64,000 nucleotides of DNA. Source: Skermania sp. ID1734 (GTDB lineage Bacteria; Actinomycetota; Actinomycetes; Mycobacteriales; Mycobacteriaceae). Shown here one piece after another: positions 47,413 through 57,666 of this stretch. The notes beneath the pieces were generated by a model. It saw only the letters and a list, made by a program, of their open reading frames with translations. It was not told the DNA's origin and did no database searches. The stretch's first letter is position 1. The number at the start of each line of letters is the position of its first letter. Position numbers and translations under genes: made by a program. The stretch is from positions 62,001-126,000 of the forward strand of contig NZ_VLIY01000003.1 of the NCBI RefSeq assembly GCF_007489285.1. The letters run 5' to 3'.

Positions 47413-47490
47413 CGACGGCCACCGAGTCCACCACGGCCGCCCGCTAGCGACGGCCGCCGAGTCCATCACGGCCGCCCGCTAGCGACGGCC
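47398..47490. repeat. 35-bp tandem repeat spanning the ilvN stop codon
   Basis: Units start at 47398, 47433 and 47468 (35-bp period; the last has 23 matching bases). Each contains ACGGCCGCCCGCTAGCGACG; the TAG in the first is the ilvN stop and lies at the centre of the dyad CGCTAGCG flanked by GGCCG and CGGCC. The array lies inside the ilvBNC operon, so it may attenuate or process the message between ilvN and ilvC. Confidence 0.92.
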
Positions 47491-47506
47491 GCGAAACAAC
47501 CTTTAG

Positions 47507-48535
<1,029 letters not shown>

Positions 48536-48541
48536 AACCGC

Positions 48542-48585
48542 CTGTGCGTGAAATTCCACCGCCCGCGGTGGAATTTCACGCACAG
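48542..48585. terminator. 44-bp perfect palindrome after ilvC
   Basis: Arms of 21 bp (48542-48562 and 48565-48585) are perfectly complementary around a CC centre; the left arm begins CTGTGCGTGAAATTCC. It is the same family as the element at 10316-10365. It probably terminates the ilvBNC message. Confidence 0.85.
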
Positions 48586-48665
48586 CGGGGACGGGGGCTG
48601 GAGAGCCAGTCACTAGGCTGTTGACCGCAATATTCGTATAAATCAATCACCGGGAGTCGTACACC

Positions 48666-50261
48666 GTGAGCCAGAATGGCCGCCCCATTGTCCTGATCGC
48701 CGACAAGCTCGCCCAGTCCACCGTTGCTGCGTTGGGTGACGGCGTCGAGGTGCGCTGGGTCGATGGGCCTGACCGGCCCGCGCTGCTCGCGGCTGTTCCG
48801 GAGGCCGACGCGCTGCTGGTGCGGTCGGCCACGACCGTCGATGCCGAGGTGCTCGCGGCCGGTACCAACCTGAAGATCGTCGCCCGCGCCGGCGTCGGCC
48901 TGGACAACGTGGACGTACCGGCGGCCACCGAGCGCGGCGTCATGGTGGTCAACGCGCCCACCTCGAACATCCACACCGCGGCCGAGCATGCAGTGACGCT
49001 GCTGCTGGCCGCCGCGCGCCAGATTCCCGCTGCCGACGCCACGCTGCGCGAGCACACCTGGCAGCGCAGCAAGTTCAACGGTGTGGAGATCTTCGGCAAG
49101 ACCGTGGGCGTCGTCGGACTCGGCCGCATCGGCCAGCTGTTCGCCCAGCGGCTGGCGGCGTTCGAGACGCACATCATCGCCTACGACCCCTACGTGTCGC
49201 CGGCCCGCGCGGCCCAGCTGGGCATCGAACTCGTCAGCCTCGATGAACTGCTCGAGCGCGCCGACCTCATCTCCGTGCACCTGCCGAAGACGCCCGAGAC
49301 CAAGGGCCTCATCGGTACCGAAGCGCTGGCGAAGACGAAGAAGGGTGTCGTGATCGTCAACGCGGCCCGCGGTGGGCTGATCGACGAGGCGGCCCTGGTC
49401 GAGGCGATCAAGTCGGGCCACGTACGCGCGGCGGGTCTGGACGTGTTCGAGACCGAACCGTGCACCGACAGCCCGCTGTTCGAGCTGCCGCAGGTCGTCG
49501 TCACCCCGCACCTGGGGGCTTCCACCAGCGAGGCGCAGGACCGGGCCGGTACCGACGTAGCCAAGTCGGTGCTGCTGGCGCTGGCCGGCGAGTTCGTGCC
49601 GGACGCCGTCAACGTGTCCGGCGGCGCGGTCGGTGAGGAGGTGGCGCCGTGGCTCGAGATCGTGCGCAAGCAGGGTGTACTGGTCGGCGCGCTGTCACGC
49701 GAGCTGCCGGTGAGCCTGTCGGTGGACGTCCGCGGTGAGCTGTCCTCGGAGAACGTCGAGGTCCTGGGGCTTTCCGCGTTGCGCGGATTGTTCTCGGCGG
49801 TGATCGACGACGCCGTCACCTTCGTCAATGCGCCCGCCCTGGCCGAGGAGCGCGGTGTTCGGGCCGAGGTCACCAAGGCTACCGAGAGCCCCAACCACCG
49901 CAGTGTCGTCGACCTGCGCGCCGTGTACGGCGACGGCTCGGTGCGCAACGTGGCCGGCACGCTCAGCGGGCCGACGCAGGTGCAGAAGATCGTCAACATC
50001 AACGGCCGCAACTTCGACCTGCGCGCCGAGGGCCTCAACCTGGCCATCCACTACGACGACCGTCCGGGCGCGCTCGGCAAGATCGGCACCCTGCTGGGCA
50101 ACGCGAACATCGACATCCAGGCCGCCCAGCTGAGCCAGGACGCCGAGGGTCCGCAGGCGCTGATTCTGCTTCGTATCGACCAGCCCGTCCCCGACGACGT
50201 CAAGTCGGCCATTGCCGACGCGGTCGGGGCCACCCAGATCGAACTCGTCGACCTGAACTGA
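48666..50261 (+). CDS. serA: D-3-phosphoglycerate dehydrogenase
   Basis: A 531-residue SerA of the long type (Rv2996c, SerA1), first step of serine synthesis. NAD binding is VGVVGLGRIGQLFAQRL (~145), with substrate-site and catalytic segments VVIVNAARGGLIDEAAL and HLGASTSEAQDRAG, then an intervening domain, then a C-terminal ACT domain (LNLAIHYDDRPGALGKIGTLLG) that binds serine. The GTG at 48666 follows GGGAGT. The window also starts with serB2, so two of the three serine enzymes are here. Confidence 0.96.
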   Translation: MSQNGRPIVLIADKLAQSTVAALGDGVEVRWVDGPDRPALLAAVPEADALLVRSATTVDAEVLAAGTNLKIVARAGVGLDNVDVPAATERGVMVVNAPTSNIHTAAEHAVTLLLAAARQIPAADATLREHTWQRSKFNGVEIFGKTVGVVGLGRIGQLFAQRLAAFETHIIAYDPYVSPARAAQLGIELVSLDELLERADLISVHLPKTPETKGLIGTEALAKTKKGVVIVNAARGGLIDEAALVEAIKSGHVRAAGLDVFETEPCTDSPLFELPQVVVTPHLGASTSEAQDRAGTDVAKSVLLALAGEFVPDAVNVSGGAVGEEVAPWLEIVRKQGVLVGALSRELPVSLSVDVRGELSSENVEVLGLSALRGLFSAVIDDAVTFVNAPALAEERGVRAEVTKATESPNHRSVVDLRAVYGDGSVRNVAGTLSGPTQVQKIVNINGRNFDLRAEGLNLAIHYDDRPGALGKIGTLLGNANIDIQAAQLSQDAEGPQALILLRIDQPVPDDVKSAIADAVGATQIELVDLN

Positions 50262-50270
50262 GTGCCAAAG

Positions 50271-51278
50271 ATGAAACTCGCTGTCATCCCGGGCGACGGA
50301 ATCGGCCCGGAAGTTATCGCTGAGGCGCTCAAGGCGCTGAACGTCGTGGTCCCGGACGTGGACAGCACCTCCTACGACCTCGGTGCGCGCCGCTATCACG
50401 CCACCGGGGAACTGTTGCCGGACAGCGTGCTCGACGAGATTCGGCAACACGACGCGATCTTGCTGGGCGCGATCGGTGACCCCTCGGTGCCGAGCGGCGT
50501 GCTCGAACGCGGCCTGCTGTTGCGAGCCCGGTTCGCGCTCGACCACCACGTCAACCTGCGTCCGTCACGGCTGTACCCGGGCGTCACCGGGCCGCTGCGC
50601 GAGAATCCGCCGATCGACTTCGTCGTCGTCCGGGAGGGCACCGAAGGCCCCTACACCGGAACCGGGGGAGCGATCCGCGTGGGAACACCGCACGAGGTGG
50701 CCACCGAGGTCAGCACCAACACCCGCTTCGGTATCGAACGGGTGGTGCGCTATGCCTTCGACAAGGCGCAGCAACGGCGCAAGCACCTGACCCTCGTGCA
50801 CAAGACCAACGTGCTCACGTTCGCGGGCTCGCTGTGGCAGCGCACGGTCAACGATGTCGCCGCCGAGTACCCCGAGGTCGAGGTCGCCTACCAGCACATC
50901 GACGCCGCGACCATCCACATGGTCACCGATCCCGGCCGCTTCGACGTGATAGTCACCGACAACCTGTTCGGCGACATCATCACCGACCTCGCGGCCGCGG
51001 TCACCGGCGGTATTGGCCTAGCGGCGAGCGGCAACATCGACGCGACGCGGGCCAACCCGAGCATGTTCGAGCCGGTGCACGGCAGCGCGCCCGACATCGC
51101 CGGGCAAGGCAAGGCCGACCCGACCGCCGCGATCCTGTCGGTGTCGCTGCTGCTTGAGCACCTGGGCAACGCCGACGCCGCCAACCGCGTCGCGTCCGCC
51201 GTGGCTCGCGACCTCGAGAATCGCACCGCACCGGCGTCGACCACCGAGATCGGCGACCGGATCGCCGCACTGCTGTAA
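50271..51278 (+). CDS. leuB: 3-isopropylmalate dehydrogenase
   Basis: A 335-residue LeuB, third step of leucine synthesis. It starts [15 protein letters not shown], has [13 protein letters not shown], the arginine-rich substrate region LRPSRLYPG, and the metal-binding signature [31 protein letters not shown] at 50271 matches orthologues; GTG at 50262 is an alternative directly after serA. It converges on the molybdopterin gene with a 1-nt gap between stops. Confidence 0.96.
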   Translation: MKLAVIPGDGIGPEVIAEALKALNVVVPDVDSTSYDLGARRYHATGELLPDSVLDEIRQHDAILLGAIGDPSVPSGVLERGLLLRARFALDHHVNLRPSRLYPGVTGPLRENPPIDFVVVREGTEGPYTGTGGAIRVGTPHEVATEVSTNTRFGIERVVRYAFDKAQQRRKHLTLVHKTNVLTFAGSLWQRTVNDVAAEYPEVEVAYQHIDAATIHMVTDPGRFDVIVTDNLFGDIITDLAAAVTGGIGLAASGNIDATRANPSMFEPVHGSAPDIAGQGKADPTAAILSVSLLLEHLGNADAANRVASAVARDLENRTAPASTTEIGDRIAALL

Positions 51279-51279
51279 G

Positions 51280-53013
51280 TCAGATCGACTGCCGGTAGCC
51301 GAAGAACTCGTGGTCCTCGTTGTAACCGCCGTAGCCGCCGCCGATGTCGGCAAAGTGTGCGACGAAGTCGATCCCGGAAATCCACTTCACCTGTTTGAAG
51401 CCGAGCTGGTTTTCGTTGCGCAGGCGTAGTGGCGCACCGTGGCCGAAGCTGAGCGGCTGGTCGTTCATGTCGAAGGCGAGCATGACCAGGTGGTGGCTCA
51501 TCTGCTCCATGGCGTGGGCGTCGTAGTAGGAGCCGCCGTCGGCGCCTTCGGCCAGTGAGTAGAACACCACCCACTTGGCTTCGGGGAGCGGCTTGACCAG
51601 GTCCATGATCGTGCGCATCGACACCCCGCCCCACTTCGCCACTCCTGACCAGCCCTGGATGCAGAAGTGTTGGGTGATCTGCTCGTGCCGCGGCAGCGCC
51701 CGCAGCTGCTCCAGCGAAAGGTCGACCGGGTTGTCGACGAGTCCTGATATCCGCAGCCGGTAGTCGGCAAAACCGTTGTCCTGCAGGGCTCGGTACGCGT
51801 CGCTATCCGGGTAGGTGCCGTTGTGCCAGAAGTACGGCGAGATGTCCTTCTCGCTGTATTCCCCGGGTTTCGCATCCACATGCTCGAACAACCGCTGAGC
51901 CGGACCGATCAATGCGAATCCGACGCGCTGCACGATGCGCGGATGACGAATGGTGAACGGGGTCGCCGCGACCCAGCAGACGATCACGACGATCATTGCC
52001 ACGCAAAAGACGCCGAACCCAATCCAGTCGTCGCTGTCGCGGCTGGCGAATATGTGATTGAAGTTGCGCAGCGCGCCGGTGGTCACCACGAGGGTCACGT
52101 GGATGAGGATGAAAATCAAAAACCAGCACAACACCAGAAAGTGCAGAGAGCGGGCGGCCTGGATGCTCAGCACCTTGCTGACCGGGCGGAACCGCGTGGA
52201 CAGCGCCGGTGACATGCCGAGGCCGGCCAGCATGGCGGCCGGCGCCGCAACGAAGACGGTGAAGCCGTAGGCGAGCAACTGCAGATCGTTGTAGACGACC
52301 CAGCCATGTTCCAGCGGCCAATCCAGCGACAGGTATTTGATCAGCACTGTCACCGAGCCGGGGAAGACGTCCCAGCTGGTCGGCAGGATTCTGCGCCATT
52401 GGCCGGTGAGAAACAACAGGATGTAGAAGACGACGCCGTTGAGCAGCCACAGGGTGTCCATGCCCAGATGCCACCAACGGGCCAATCCGATGGAGTGCCG
52501 GATTCCGGGCAAACCGAGCTGTCCGGGTAAGCCGACCGAATCCTGCTTCGCGGTCCACAGTGCGTCATCGGGCACCGGCTTGGAGATGCGCATCCACTCC
52601 TTGCCCGGGGTACTGTTGCGGGTCCAGTACAGCCTGGGATGGTCGGCGAGAATCTGAATTCCGGACCGGATGATGAACGTCATCAGCAACAGGTTGAAGA
52701 AGTGCTGCCAGTCCAGCCACCCAGGCATGCCCACCGGCGCCCGGGGGTCGCGATGTTCGCCGGGGTATCGGCTCATGAAGTCTTGGACCGCCGGCATGTT
52801 GCGCAGGCCCTTCGCCACGGCGATCGCCGTGATGAGCATGACGAATCCGATCGGCAGTAGCCACAAGATATTGAGCCAGCGCTCGCGACCGATGCGCACG
52901 TGCGGTGCGGTGGCGCGCGCAGGAGGGATACCGCCCGCCCAGGTCGAGCGATTGATCGTGTTTTCACCTGGTTCCAGCCGCGCCTGGTAGGCAGGCCGAG
53001 GATCGGTGGCCAT
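51280..53013 (-). CDS. Cytochrome b561-type / sulfite-oxidase-type molybdopterin fusion
   Basis: A 577-residue fusion. Residues about 45-390 contain several hydrophobic helices with histidines (ILLFLTGQWRR, RSLHFLVLCWFLIFILIHVTLV) like cytochrome b561/hydrogenase b subunits. Residues about 420-577 resemble the molybdopterin domain of the sulfite oxidase/MsrP family, with the candidate Mo-ligand cysteine in ITQHFCIQGWSGVAKWGG. No signal peptide precedes the first helix, and the catalytic side is uncertain. It lies 18 nt after the MFS gene and may share its transcript. The substrate is unknown. Confidence 0.8.
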   Translation of the reverse strand: MATDPRPAYQARLEPGENTINRSTWAGGIPPARATAPHVRIGRERWLNILWLLPIGFVMLITAIAVAKGLRNMPAVQDFMSRYPGEHRDPRAPVGMPGWLDWQHFFNLLLMTFIIRSGIQILADHPRLYWTRNSTPGKEWMRISKPVPDDALWTAKQDSVGLPGQLGLPGIRHSIGLARWWHLGMDTLWLLNGVVFYILLFLTGQWRRILPTSWDVFPGSVTVLIKYLSLDWPLEHGWVVYNDLQLLAYGFTVFVAAPAAMLAGLGMSPALSTRFRPVSKVLSIQAARSLHFLVLCWFLIFILIHVTLVVTTGALRNFNHIFASRDSDDWIGFGVFCVAMIVVIVCWVAATPFTIRHPRIVQRVGFALIGPAQRLFEHVDAKPGEYSEKDISPYFWHNGTYPDSDAYRALQDNGFADYRLRISGLVDNPVDLSLEQLRALPRHEQITQHFCIQGWSGVAKWGGVSMRTIMDLVKPLPEAKWVVFYSLAEGADGGSYYDAHAMEQMSHHLVMLAFDMNDQPLSFGHGAPLRLRNENQLGFKQVKWISGIDFVAHFADIGGGYGGYNEDHEFFGYRQSI

Positions 53014-53031
53014 GCAGCCGAGTGTAGGAGG

Positions 53032-54228
53032 CTAACGCTTATCGGGTGGCACCAGCGGAACCGCGCACACCGCGAACAGGGCTGCGCATGCGAAGGCCGC
53101 CGCATACCCGCCCGTGCTGATGAGCAAGCCGAACACCGGCGGGATCGCCGCTGCCGCAAGGTTTTGGCCGGTGTTCTGCACGCCCAGCCCGCGCCCGCTC
53201 CAATACGGACCCGCGATCTCGGCGACCGCGGTGAAGGCCAGGCCGTTGTCGGCGACGGTTACCACGGAGGCGACCACGAGCAGCGGGATCGCCAGCCACC
53301 ACCAACCGGCCCAGGCGGCGAGTCCGAGCGCGCCCATGCTCACCACGGCCGCGATCGCGACGCGGCGCAGCGGACCCATCCGGCTGCCCACCCGGTCCGA
53401 CCAGGCGCCCGCCCCGATCCGCCCGAGTGCGCCCAGCACCTGGGTCACGGTGACCAGCGCGCCGGCGACCGGCAGTGACATTCCGACGTCGTGGTTGAGC
53501 CACACCAGGGCAAAGGTCCACACGGTGGCCTGCGGGATGACCAAAAGCACTGACACGCCATGGATCCGCCACAGCGTCGCATCCCCGCGGTAGGGGTTGG
53601 CCAGTAACCCGCTGCGCCGGGCATCCGTGGCCGGTGGGCGCGGCGGGTTCACGATGCCGACGAGGCAGCCGATGGCGCCGAGCGCGGCCATTGCCGCGGG
53701 CAACAGCAGCGCCGCAGAGACACCGTGGGCGGCAGCGATATTCGGAATCGTGACCGCGCCCAAGGCGACACCGAGGGGTTGCGCGGTTTGCCGGATGCCC
53801 ATGGCCAGACCGCGCCGGTGCGGCGGGAACCAGCCGACGATCACCCGGCCGCTCGCGCCGTTGGTGCTCGCCGCGGCCATGCCGCCGAGCAGCAGAAACG
53901 CGCCCAGCATCAGGTACGACGACGTCATCGCGGCCGCCAGCGCGGCCAGGCCCATCAGCGACAGGCCCAGCACCAGCACCTTGCGCTCGCCGATGCGGTC
54001 CACCACCCAGCCCCATGCGATGAGCGTGGTGACCAGGCCCACCATCGGCATCGCCACGAGTAGGCCCGCGGTGGCCAGGTGCAGGCCCCGATCGGTCAAC
54101 GCCGGAAGCAGAAAGGCGGTGCCGTGCACAAAAAGCGCGCTGGTGCACTGCCCGAAGACGCCGAGGGCGAGCATCGACCACCGTCGCCGATCCGAAATGT
54201 CTCGGTTCGCAACGGCTGCCATGGTCAC
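53032..54228 (-). CDS. Major facilitator superfamily transporter
   Basis: A 398-residue protein with about 12 hydrophobic segments, positional orthologue of Rv2994. The loop between helices 2 and 3 has WGWVVDRIGERKVLVLG, the MFS motif A-like D-R-x-G-x-R/K pattern, and a second copy is near GAWSDRVGSRMGPLRR. The substrate is unknown. ATG at 54228. A palindrome, TCTCAA-TAT-TTGAGA, lies 16 nt upstream in the region shared with the FAH-family gene. Confidence 0.87.
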   Translation of the reverse strand: MTMAAVANRDISDRRRWSMLALGVFGQCTSALFVHGTAFLLPALTDRGLHLATAGLLVAMPMVGLVTTLIAWGWVVDRIGERKVLVLGLSLMGLAALAAAMTSSYLMLGAFLLLGGMAAASTNGASGRVIVGWFPPHRRGLAMGIRQTAQPLGVALGAVTIPNIAAAHGVSAALLLPAAMAALGAIGCLVGIVNPPRPPATDARRSGLLANPYRGDATLWRIHGVSVLLVIPQATVWTFALVWLNHDVGMSLPVAGALVTVTQVLGALGRIGAGAWSDRVGSRMGPLRRVAIAAVVSMGALGLAAWAGWWWLAIPLLVVASVVTVADNGLAFTAVAEIAGPYWSGRGLGVQNTGQNLAAAAIPPVFGLLISTGGYAAAFACAALFAVCAVPLVPPDKR

Positions 54229-54244
54229 GACCCACTCCTAGCCA

Positions 54245-54259
54245 TCTCAATATTTGAGA
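54245..54259. promoter_or_regulatory. Palindrome TCTCAA-TAT-TTGAGA between MFS and FAH genes
   Basis: A perfect 6+3+6 inverted repeat in the divergent promoter region. It resembles the site before leuC (58384-58398) in length and half-site (TCTC...GAGA), so both might be bound by the IclR-type regulator in this window. Confidence 0.5.
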
Positions 54260-54339
54260 CATCGTCCTAGCAAATGGAAACTACAGGCGAGGATACACCG
54301 TTGGCAGGCGGCAAGTCAGCCGCCGATAGACTGACCGGC

Positions 54340-55116
54340 ATGCGCTTGGGACGGATCGCCAGCCCCGATGGGGTGGCCTTTGTGGCCATCGAAGACGCCG
54401 AAGGGGACGCTCGGGCCCGCGAGATCGCCGAACATCCGTTCGGCACACCGACTTTCACCGGACGCAGCTGGCCGCTCGCCGACGTTCGCTTGCTCGCCCC
54501 GATTTTGGCGACGAAGGTGATCTGTGTCGGAAAGAACTACGCGGCACACGCCGCGGAAATGGGCGGTACCGCGCCGGAACAGCCGGTGATCTTCCTGAAG
54601 CCGAACACCTCGATCATCGGGCCGGGTGCCGCGATCGTCGTGCCGCCGAGCTCGAACGAGGTGCACTACGAGGGCGAATTGGCCGTGGTGATCGGTCGGC
54701 CCTGCAAGGACGTGCCGGCCGCCCGCGCGGCCGATGTCATTCTCGGCTACACGATCGCCAATGACGTGACCGCGCGCGATCAGCAGCGCCTCGATGGCCA
54801 ATGGACGCGGGCCAAAAGCTACGACACTTTCTGCCCGTTGGGTCCGTGGATCGAAACGGACATCGACCCGGGCGATCTGGAGATCACCACCACCGTCGAC
54901 GGCGAGACCAAACAGCACAGTCGGACGTCGTTGCTGCTGCACAGTGTGGGCGAACTCGTCGAGTGGGCGTCGACCATCATGACTTTGCTGCCCGGAGACG
55001 TGATCCTCACCGGCACCCCAGAGGGCGTCGGCCCGATCGTCGCCGGCCAATCGGTCTCGGTCACGGTCACGGGCATCGGCACGCTGACCAATCCGGTTGC
55101 GGCCAAGAAGAATTGA
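54340..55116 (+). CDS. Fumarylacetoacetate hydrolase-family protein
   Basis: A 258-residue FAH-fold protein, positional orthologue of Rv2993c. The core starts at [18 protein letters not shown], with metal-binding acids in [13 protein letters not shown] and [11 protein letters not shown], and ends [13 protein letters not shown]. Such proteins hydrolyse or decarboxylate beta-diketo acids (2-hydroxyhepta-diene dioate isomerase or oxaloacetate decarboxylase types). ATG at 54340 gives [14 protein letters not shown], the orthologous start; the open frame upstream is not used. gltX follows 17 nt later. Confidence 0.87.
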   Translation: MRLGRIASPDGVAFVAIEDAEGDARAREIAEHPFGTPTFTGRSWPLADVRLLAPILATKVICVGKNYAAHAAEMGGTAPEQPVIFLKPNTSIIGPGAAIVVPPSSNEVHYEGELAVVIGRPCKDVPAARAADVILGYTIANDVTARDQQRLDGQWTRAKSYDTFCPLGPWIETDIDPGDLEITTTVDGETKQHSRTSLLLHSVGELVEWASTIMTLLPGDVILTGTPEGVGPIVAGQSVSVTVTGIGTLTNPVAAKKN

Positions 55117-55133
55117 CAGGAGTCTCCAAGCGC

Positions 55134-56600
55134 ATGACCGCCAGTGGTTTACGAGTCCGATTCTGCCCGTCGCCGACCGGAACTCCGCATGTGGGCCTGA
55201 TCCGGACCGCGCTGTTCAACTGGGCCTTCGCCCGACATCATCAGGGCACCTTCGTCTTTCGCATCGAGGACACCGACGCCGCGCGCGACAGCGAAGAGTC
55301 CTTCCAGGCGCTGCTCGATGCGTTGCGCTGGCTGGGGCTGGACTGGGACGAAGGCCCCGAGGTCGGCGGACCGTATGGGCCGTACCGGCAGTCGCAGCGT
55401 CGGGAGCTGTACCTCGAGGTCGTGCAGAAGTTGCTGGCCGCGGGGGAGGCCTATGAATCCTTCTCCACCGCAGAAGAAGTGGAGGCCCGCCACCGCGCCG
55501 CCGGCCGCGACCCGAAGCTCGGTTACGACAACTTCGACCGCGATCTCACCCACGCCCAGCGCCAGGAATTTCTCGACGCCGGCCGCGGACCGGTCGTGCG
55601 GCTGCGCATGCCGGACCATGACCTCACCTGGAACGATCTGGTCCGTGGCGAAACCACCTTCCGGGCCGGCAGCGTCCCCGACTTCGCGCTGACCCGCGGC
55701 TCCGGCGATCCGTTGTACACGTTGGTCAACCCGGTCGACGACGCGCTCATGAAGATCACCCATGTGCTGCGCGGCGAGGACCTGTTGCCGTCGACCCCGC
55801 GCCAACTCGCCCTGTACGCGGCACTTCAGCGCATCGGTGTCGCCGACTTCACACCGGAATTCGGCCACCTGCCGTTCGTCATGGGCCAGGGGAACAAGAA
55901 GCTGTCCAAGCGCGACCCCGAGTCCAGTCTGTTCGTGCATCGCGACCGCGGCTTCATCCCCGAGGGCCTGCTCAATTACCTTGCCCTGCTGGGCTGGAGC
56001 ATCGCCGAGGACCGTGACGTCTTCTCGCTCGGGGAAATGGTGGCGGCGTTCGACATTTCCAAGGTGAACGCGAATCCGGCGCGGTTCGACCAGAAGAAGG
56101 CGGACGCGATCAACGCCGAGCACATCCGCATGCTCGCGCCCGACGACTTCGCGCAGCGGCTGCGACAGTTCCTGGTCGAGCACGGACACCTCACCGAACC
56201 GGTGGACGAGACGGTTTTTGCGACGGCCGCCGAGTTGGTGCAGACCCGCATCGTCGTGCTGTCCGACGCCTGGGGTCTGCTGCAGTTCCTTTTCGTCGAC
56301 GAGGCCGACTTCGCCGTCGACCCGGCCGCGGCGGCGAAGAATCTGGGTGCCGACGCGACGCCGGTGCTCGAGGCCGCGGTGGCAGCGCTCGACTCGCTGT
56401 CCGAATGGACCACGGCGGCCGTGGAAGCGGCCCTGAAAGCGGCGCTGATCGACGATCTGGGCCTCAAGCCCCGCAAGGCCTTTGCGCCCGTTCGGGTGGC
56501 CGTCACGGGCTCGCACATCAGCCCGCCGCTGTTTGAGTCGATGGAATTGCTCGGCCGGGATCGGTCGCTGTCCCGGTTGCGGTCGGCGCTACCGGCCTGA
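55134..56600 (+). CDS. gltX: Glutamyl-tRNA synthetase
   Basis: A 488-residue class I synthetase. The HIGH-like motif is PTGTPHVG (~15) and the KMSKS-like motif is KKLSKRD (~253); [11 protein letters not shown] follows the first. Because gatCAB is also present, it is probably non-discriminating and charges tRNA-Gln with glutamate as well; that is inferred from pathway logic. ATG at 55134 follows AGGAGT. tRNA-Gln and tRNA-Glu genes follow directly downstream. Confidence 0.96.
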   Translation: MTASGLRVRFCPSPTGTPHVGLIRTALFNWAFARHHQGTFVFRIEDTDAARDSEESFQALLDALRWLGLDWDEGPEVGGPYGPYRQSQRRELYLEVVQKLLAAGEAYESFSTAEEVEARHRAAGRDPKLGYDNFDRDLTHAQRQEFLDAGRGPVVRLRMPDHDLTWNDLVRGETTFRAGSVPDFALTRGSGDPLYTLVNPVDDALMKITHVLRGEDLLPSTPRQLALYAALQRIGVADFTPEFGHLPFVMGQGNKKLSKRDPESSLFVHRDRGFIPEGLLNYLALLGWSIAEDRDVFSLGEMVAAFDISKVNANPARFDQKKADAINAEHIRMLAPDDFAQRLRQFLVEHGHLTEPVDETVFATAAELVQTRIVVLSDAWGLLQFLFVDEADFAVDPAAAAKNLGADATPVLEAAVAALDSLSEWTTAAVEAALKAALIDDLGLKPRKAFAPVRVAVTGSHISPPLFESMELLGRDRSLSRLRSALPA

Positions 56601-56648
56601 CCGGCTGGTTTGCGGAACTACGGCAGGGGTTTGGTACCCTCTACTGCG

Positions 56649-56671
56649 GTCCGAACGAGCTAGCCGGACCA
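56649..56671. terminator. Hairpin between gltX and tRNA-Gln
   Basis: GGTCCG and CGGACC are 6-bp inverted repeats around an 11-nt loop, ending just before the tRNA-Gln acceptor. It may terminate gltX or be a processing signal. Confidence 0.4.
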
Positions 56672-56672
56672 T

Positions 56673-56744
56673 TGGGGTATGGTGTAATTGGCAACACAGC
56701 TGATTCTGGTTCAGCCATTCTAGGTTCGAGTCCTGGTACCCCAG
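56673..56744 (+). tRNA. glnU: tRNA-Gln (anticodon CTG)
   Basis: A 72-nt cloverleaf: acceptor TGGGGTA/TACCCCA, anticodon arm CTGA-TTCTGGT-TCAG with anticodon CTG, T-arm with GGTTCGAGTCC, discriminator G. CCA is not encoded. In bacteria with GatCAB this tRNA is first charged with glutamate. Confidence 0.93.
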
Positions 56745-56831
56745 CGGAAGCAGCAACTCCAGCGAATTCGATTTGGTACTGCTGATCGCGCCAGCTAAGC
56801 TGGTGCAGCTTCCAAGCAAGAGTTGGTTCTC

Positions 56832-56907
56832 GGCCCCGTCGTCTAGCGGCCTAGGACGCCGCCCTCTCAAGGCGGTAGCGCGGGTTCGAATCCCGTCGGG
56901 GCTACCA
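56832..56907 (+). tRNA. tRNA-Glu (anticodon CTC)
   Basis: A cloverleaf with acceptor GGCCCCG/CGGGGCT, anticodon arm CCGCC-CTCTCAA-GGCGG (anticodon CTC), T-loop GGTTCGAATCC, discriminator A and an encoded CCA (56905-56907). It lies 87 nt after tRNA-Gln and close to gltX, the usual mycobacterial arrangement. Confidence 0.94.
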
Positions 56908-56916
56908 GAACAACTC

Positions 56917-57096
56917 TCACCCGCTCTTCCGGCGAAATTCCCGTTTGTGCTCCGCAGGCCCGTGCGTGCCGTGCACTTTGGACTGGGCGTCACGGTGTTC
57001 GATCGCCTGGGCATGATTGTGATTCTTGCGATCGAGCGCCTCGCGGAACTTCTGTTTCACTGCGTCGCTGTTTTCACGGGCCGGTTTGTCTCGCAT
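56917..57096 (-). CDS. Small DUF5302-like protein
   Basis: A 59-residue, highly charged small protein. It begins MRDKPARENSDAVKQKFREA, continues with an Ala/His/Gln-rich middle, and ends HGPAEHKREFRRKSG, the pattern I recall for the actinobacterial DUF5302 family. It is rich in Lys, Arg, Glu and His with no cysteine and is probably a short helix followed by a disordered tail. Function is unknown. ATG at 57096 has AAAGGGGAT upstream. It ends 9 nt from the tRNA-Glu CCA, on the opposite strand. Confidence 0.75.
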   Translation of the reverse strand: MRDKPARENSDAVKQKFREALDRKNHNHAQAIEHRDAQSKVHGTHGPAEHKREFRRKSG

Positions 57097-57159
57097 GGCG
57101 ATCCCCTTTCGCGCCGGTATCGCTGAAGGTACCGCCGCGGGCAGGCGCCGTCACGCAAA

Positions 57160-57657
57160 TTACCGGGGACGCGCGGTGCTGCCGCTGTAGGGCATGGCCG
57201 GCAACCCCAGTTTGCGGTGGTCCCAGGACCGAACGCGAAGCGGGCGAACGCGAACTGCCACCCGCTTGTTCATCATCGCGTCGACGGCGGGACGCATCTC
57301 TTCGCTGTAGGGGCCGGTGTAGCGCTCCCAGACGCTGACGCCTACCGCGAAGAGCGTGTCCGGGTCCTCGACGATGTCGGCCCGGCCCTCGATGGAAACC
57401 CCGCGTAGTTGGTCGTAGGTGTCGCCGGCCTCGACGAGGCAGGTGATCCGATCGTCCCGGCGCAGGTTCACGACCTTCTGCGACTTGGCCTTTGTCTCGA
57501 TCCAGATCTCTCCGTCGATGAGGCCGTACCACATGGCAACGAGATGCGGTGTGCCGCTGGGACCGAGGGTCGCAAGAGTGGCGACTCGGCTCGACTCGAG
57601 AAATTCGGCGATCTCCGCGTCGGTCATTGTGATCTGTGCTCGCTGGTTGACGCCCAT
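57160..57657 (-). CDS. PNPOx-like / FDOR-B flavin- or F420-dependent oxidoreductase
   Basis: A 165-residue split-barrel protein, positional orthologue of Rv2991, which I recall as an FDOR-B family member. It has FLESSRVATLATLGPSGTPHLVAMWYGL, KSQKVVNLRRDDRITCLVEAG and SIEGRADIVED, typical of the PNPOx-like fold. Whether it uses F420, FMN or heme cannot be told from sequence alone. The ATG at 57657 is natural. It lies 9 nt downstream of the IclR gene on the same strand, so they may be co-transcribed. Confidence 0.83.
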   Translation of the reverse strand: MGVNQRAQITMTDAEIAEFLESSRVATLATLGPSGTPHLVAMWYGLIDGEIWIETKAKSQKVVNLRRDDRITCLVEAGDTYDQLRGVSIEGRADIVEDPDTLFAVGVSVWERYTGPYSEEMRPAVDAMMNKRVAVRVRPLRVRSWDHRKLGLPAMPYSGSTARPR

Positions 57658-57666
57658 GAGCGGACT

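Noticed and set aside
56673-56907. tRNA genes as an integration (att) site
   Set aside because: No integrase and no duplicated tRNA 3' end nearby.
56773-57126. 117-codon plus-strand frame
   Set aside because: It runs through tRNA-Glu and is antisense to the DUF5302-like gene.
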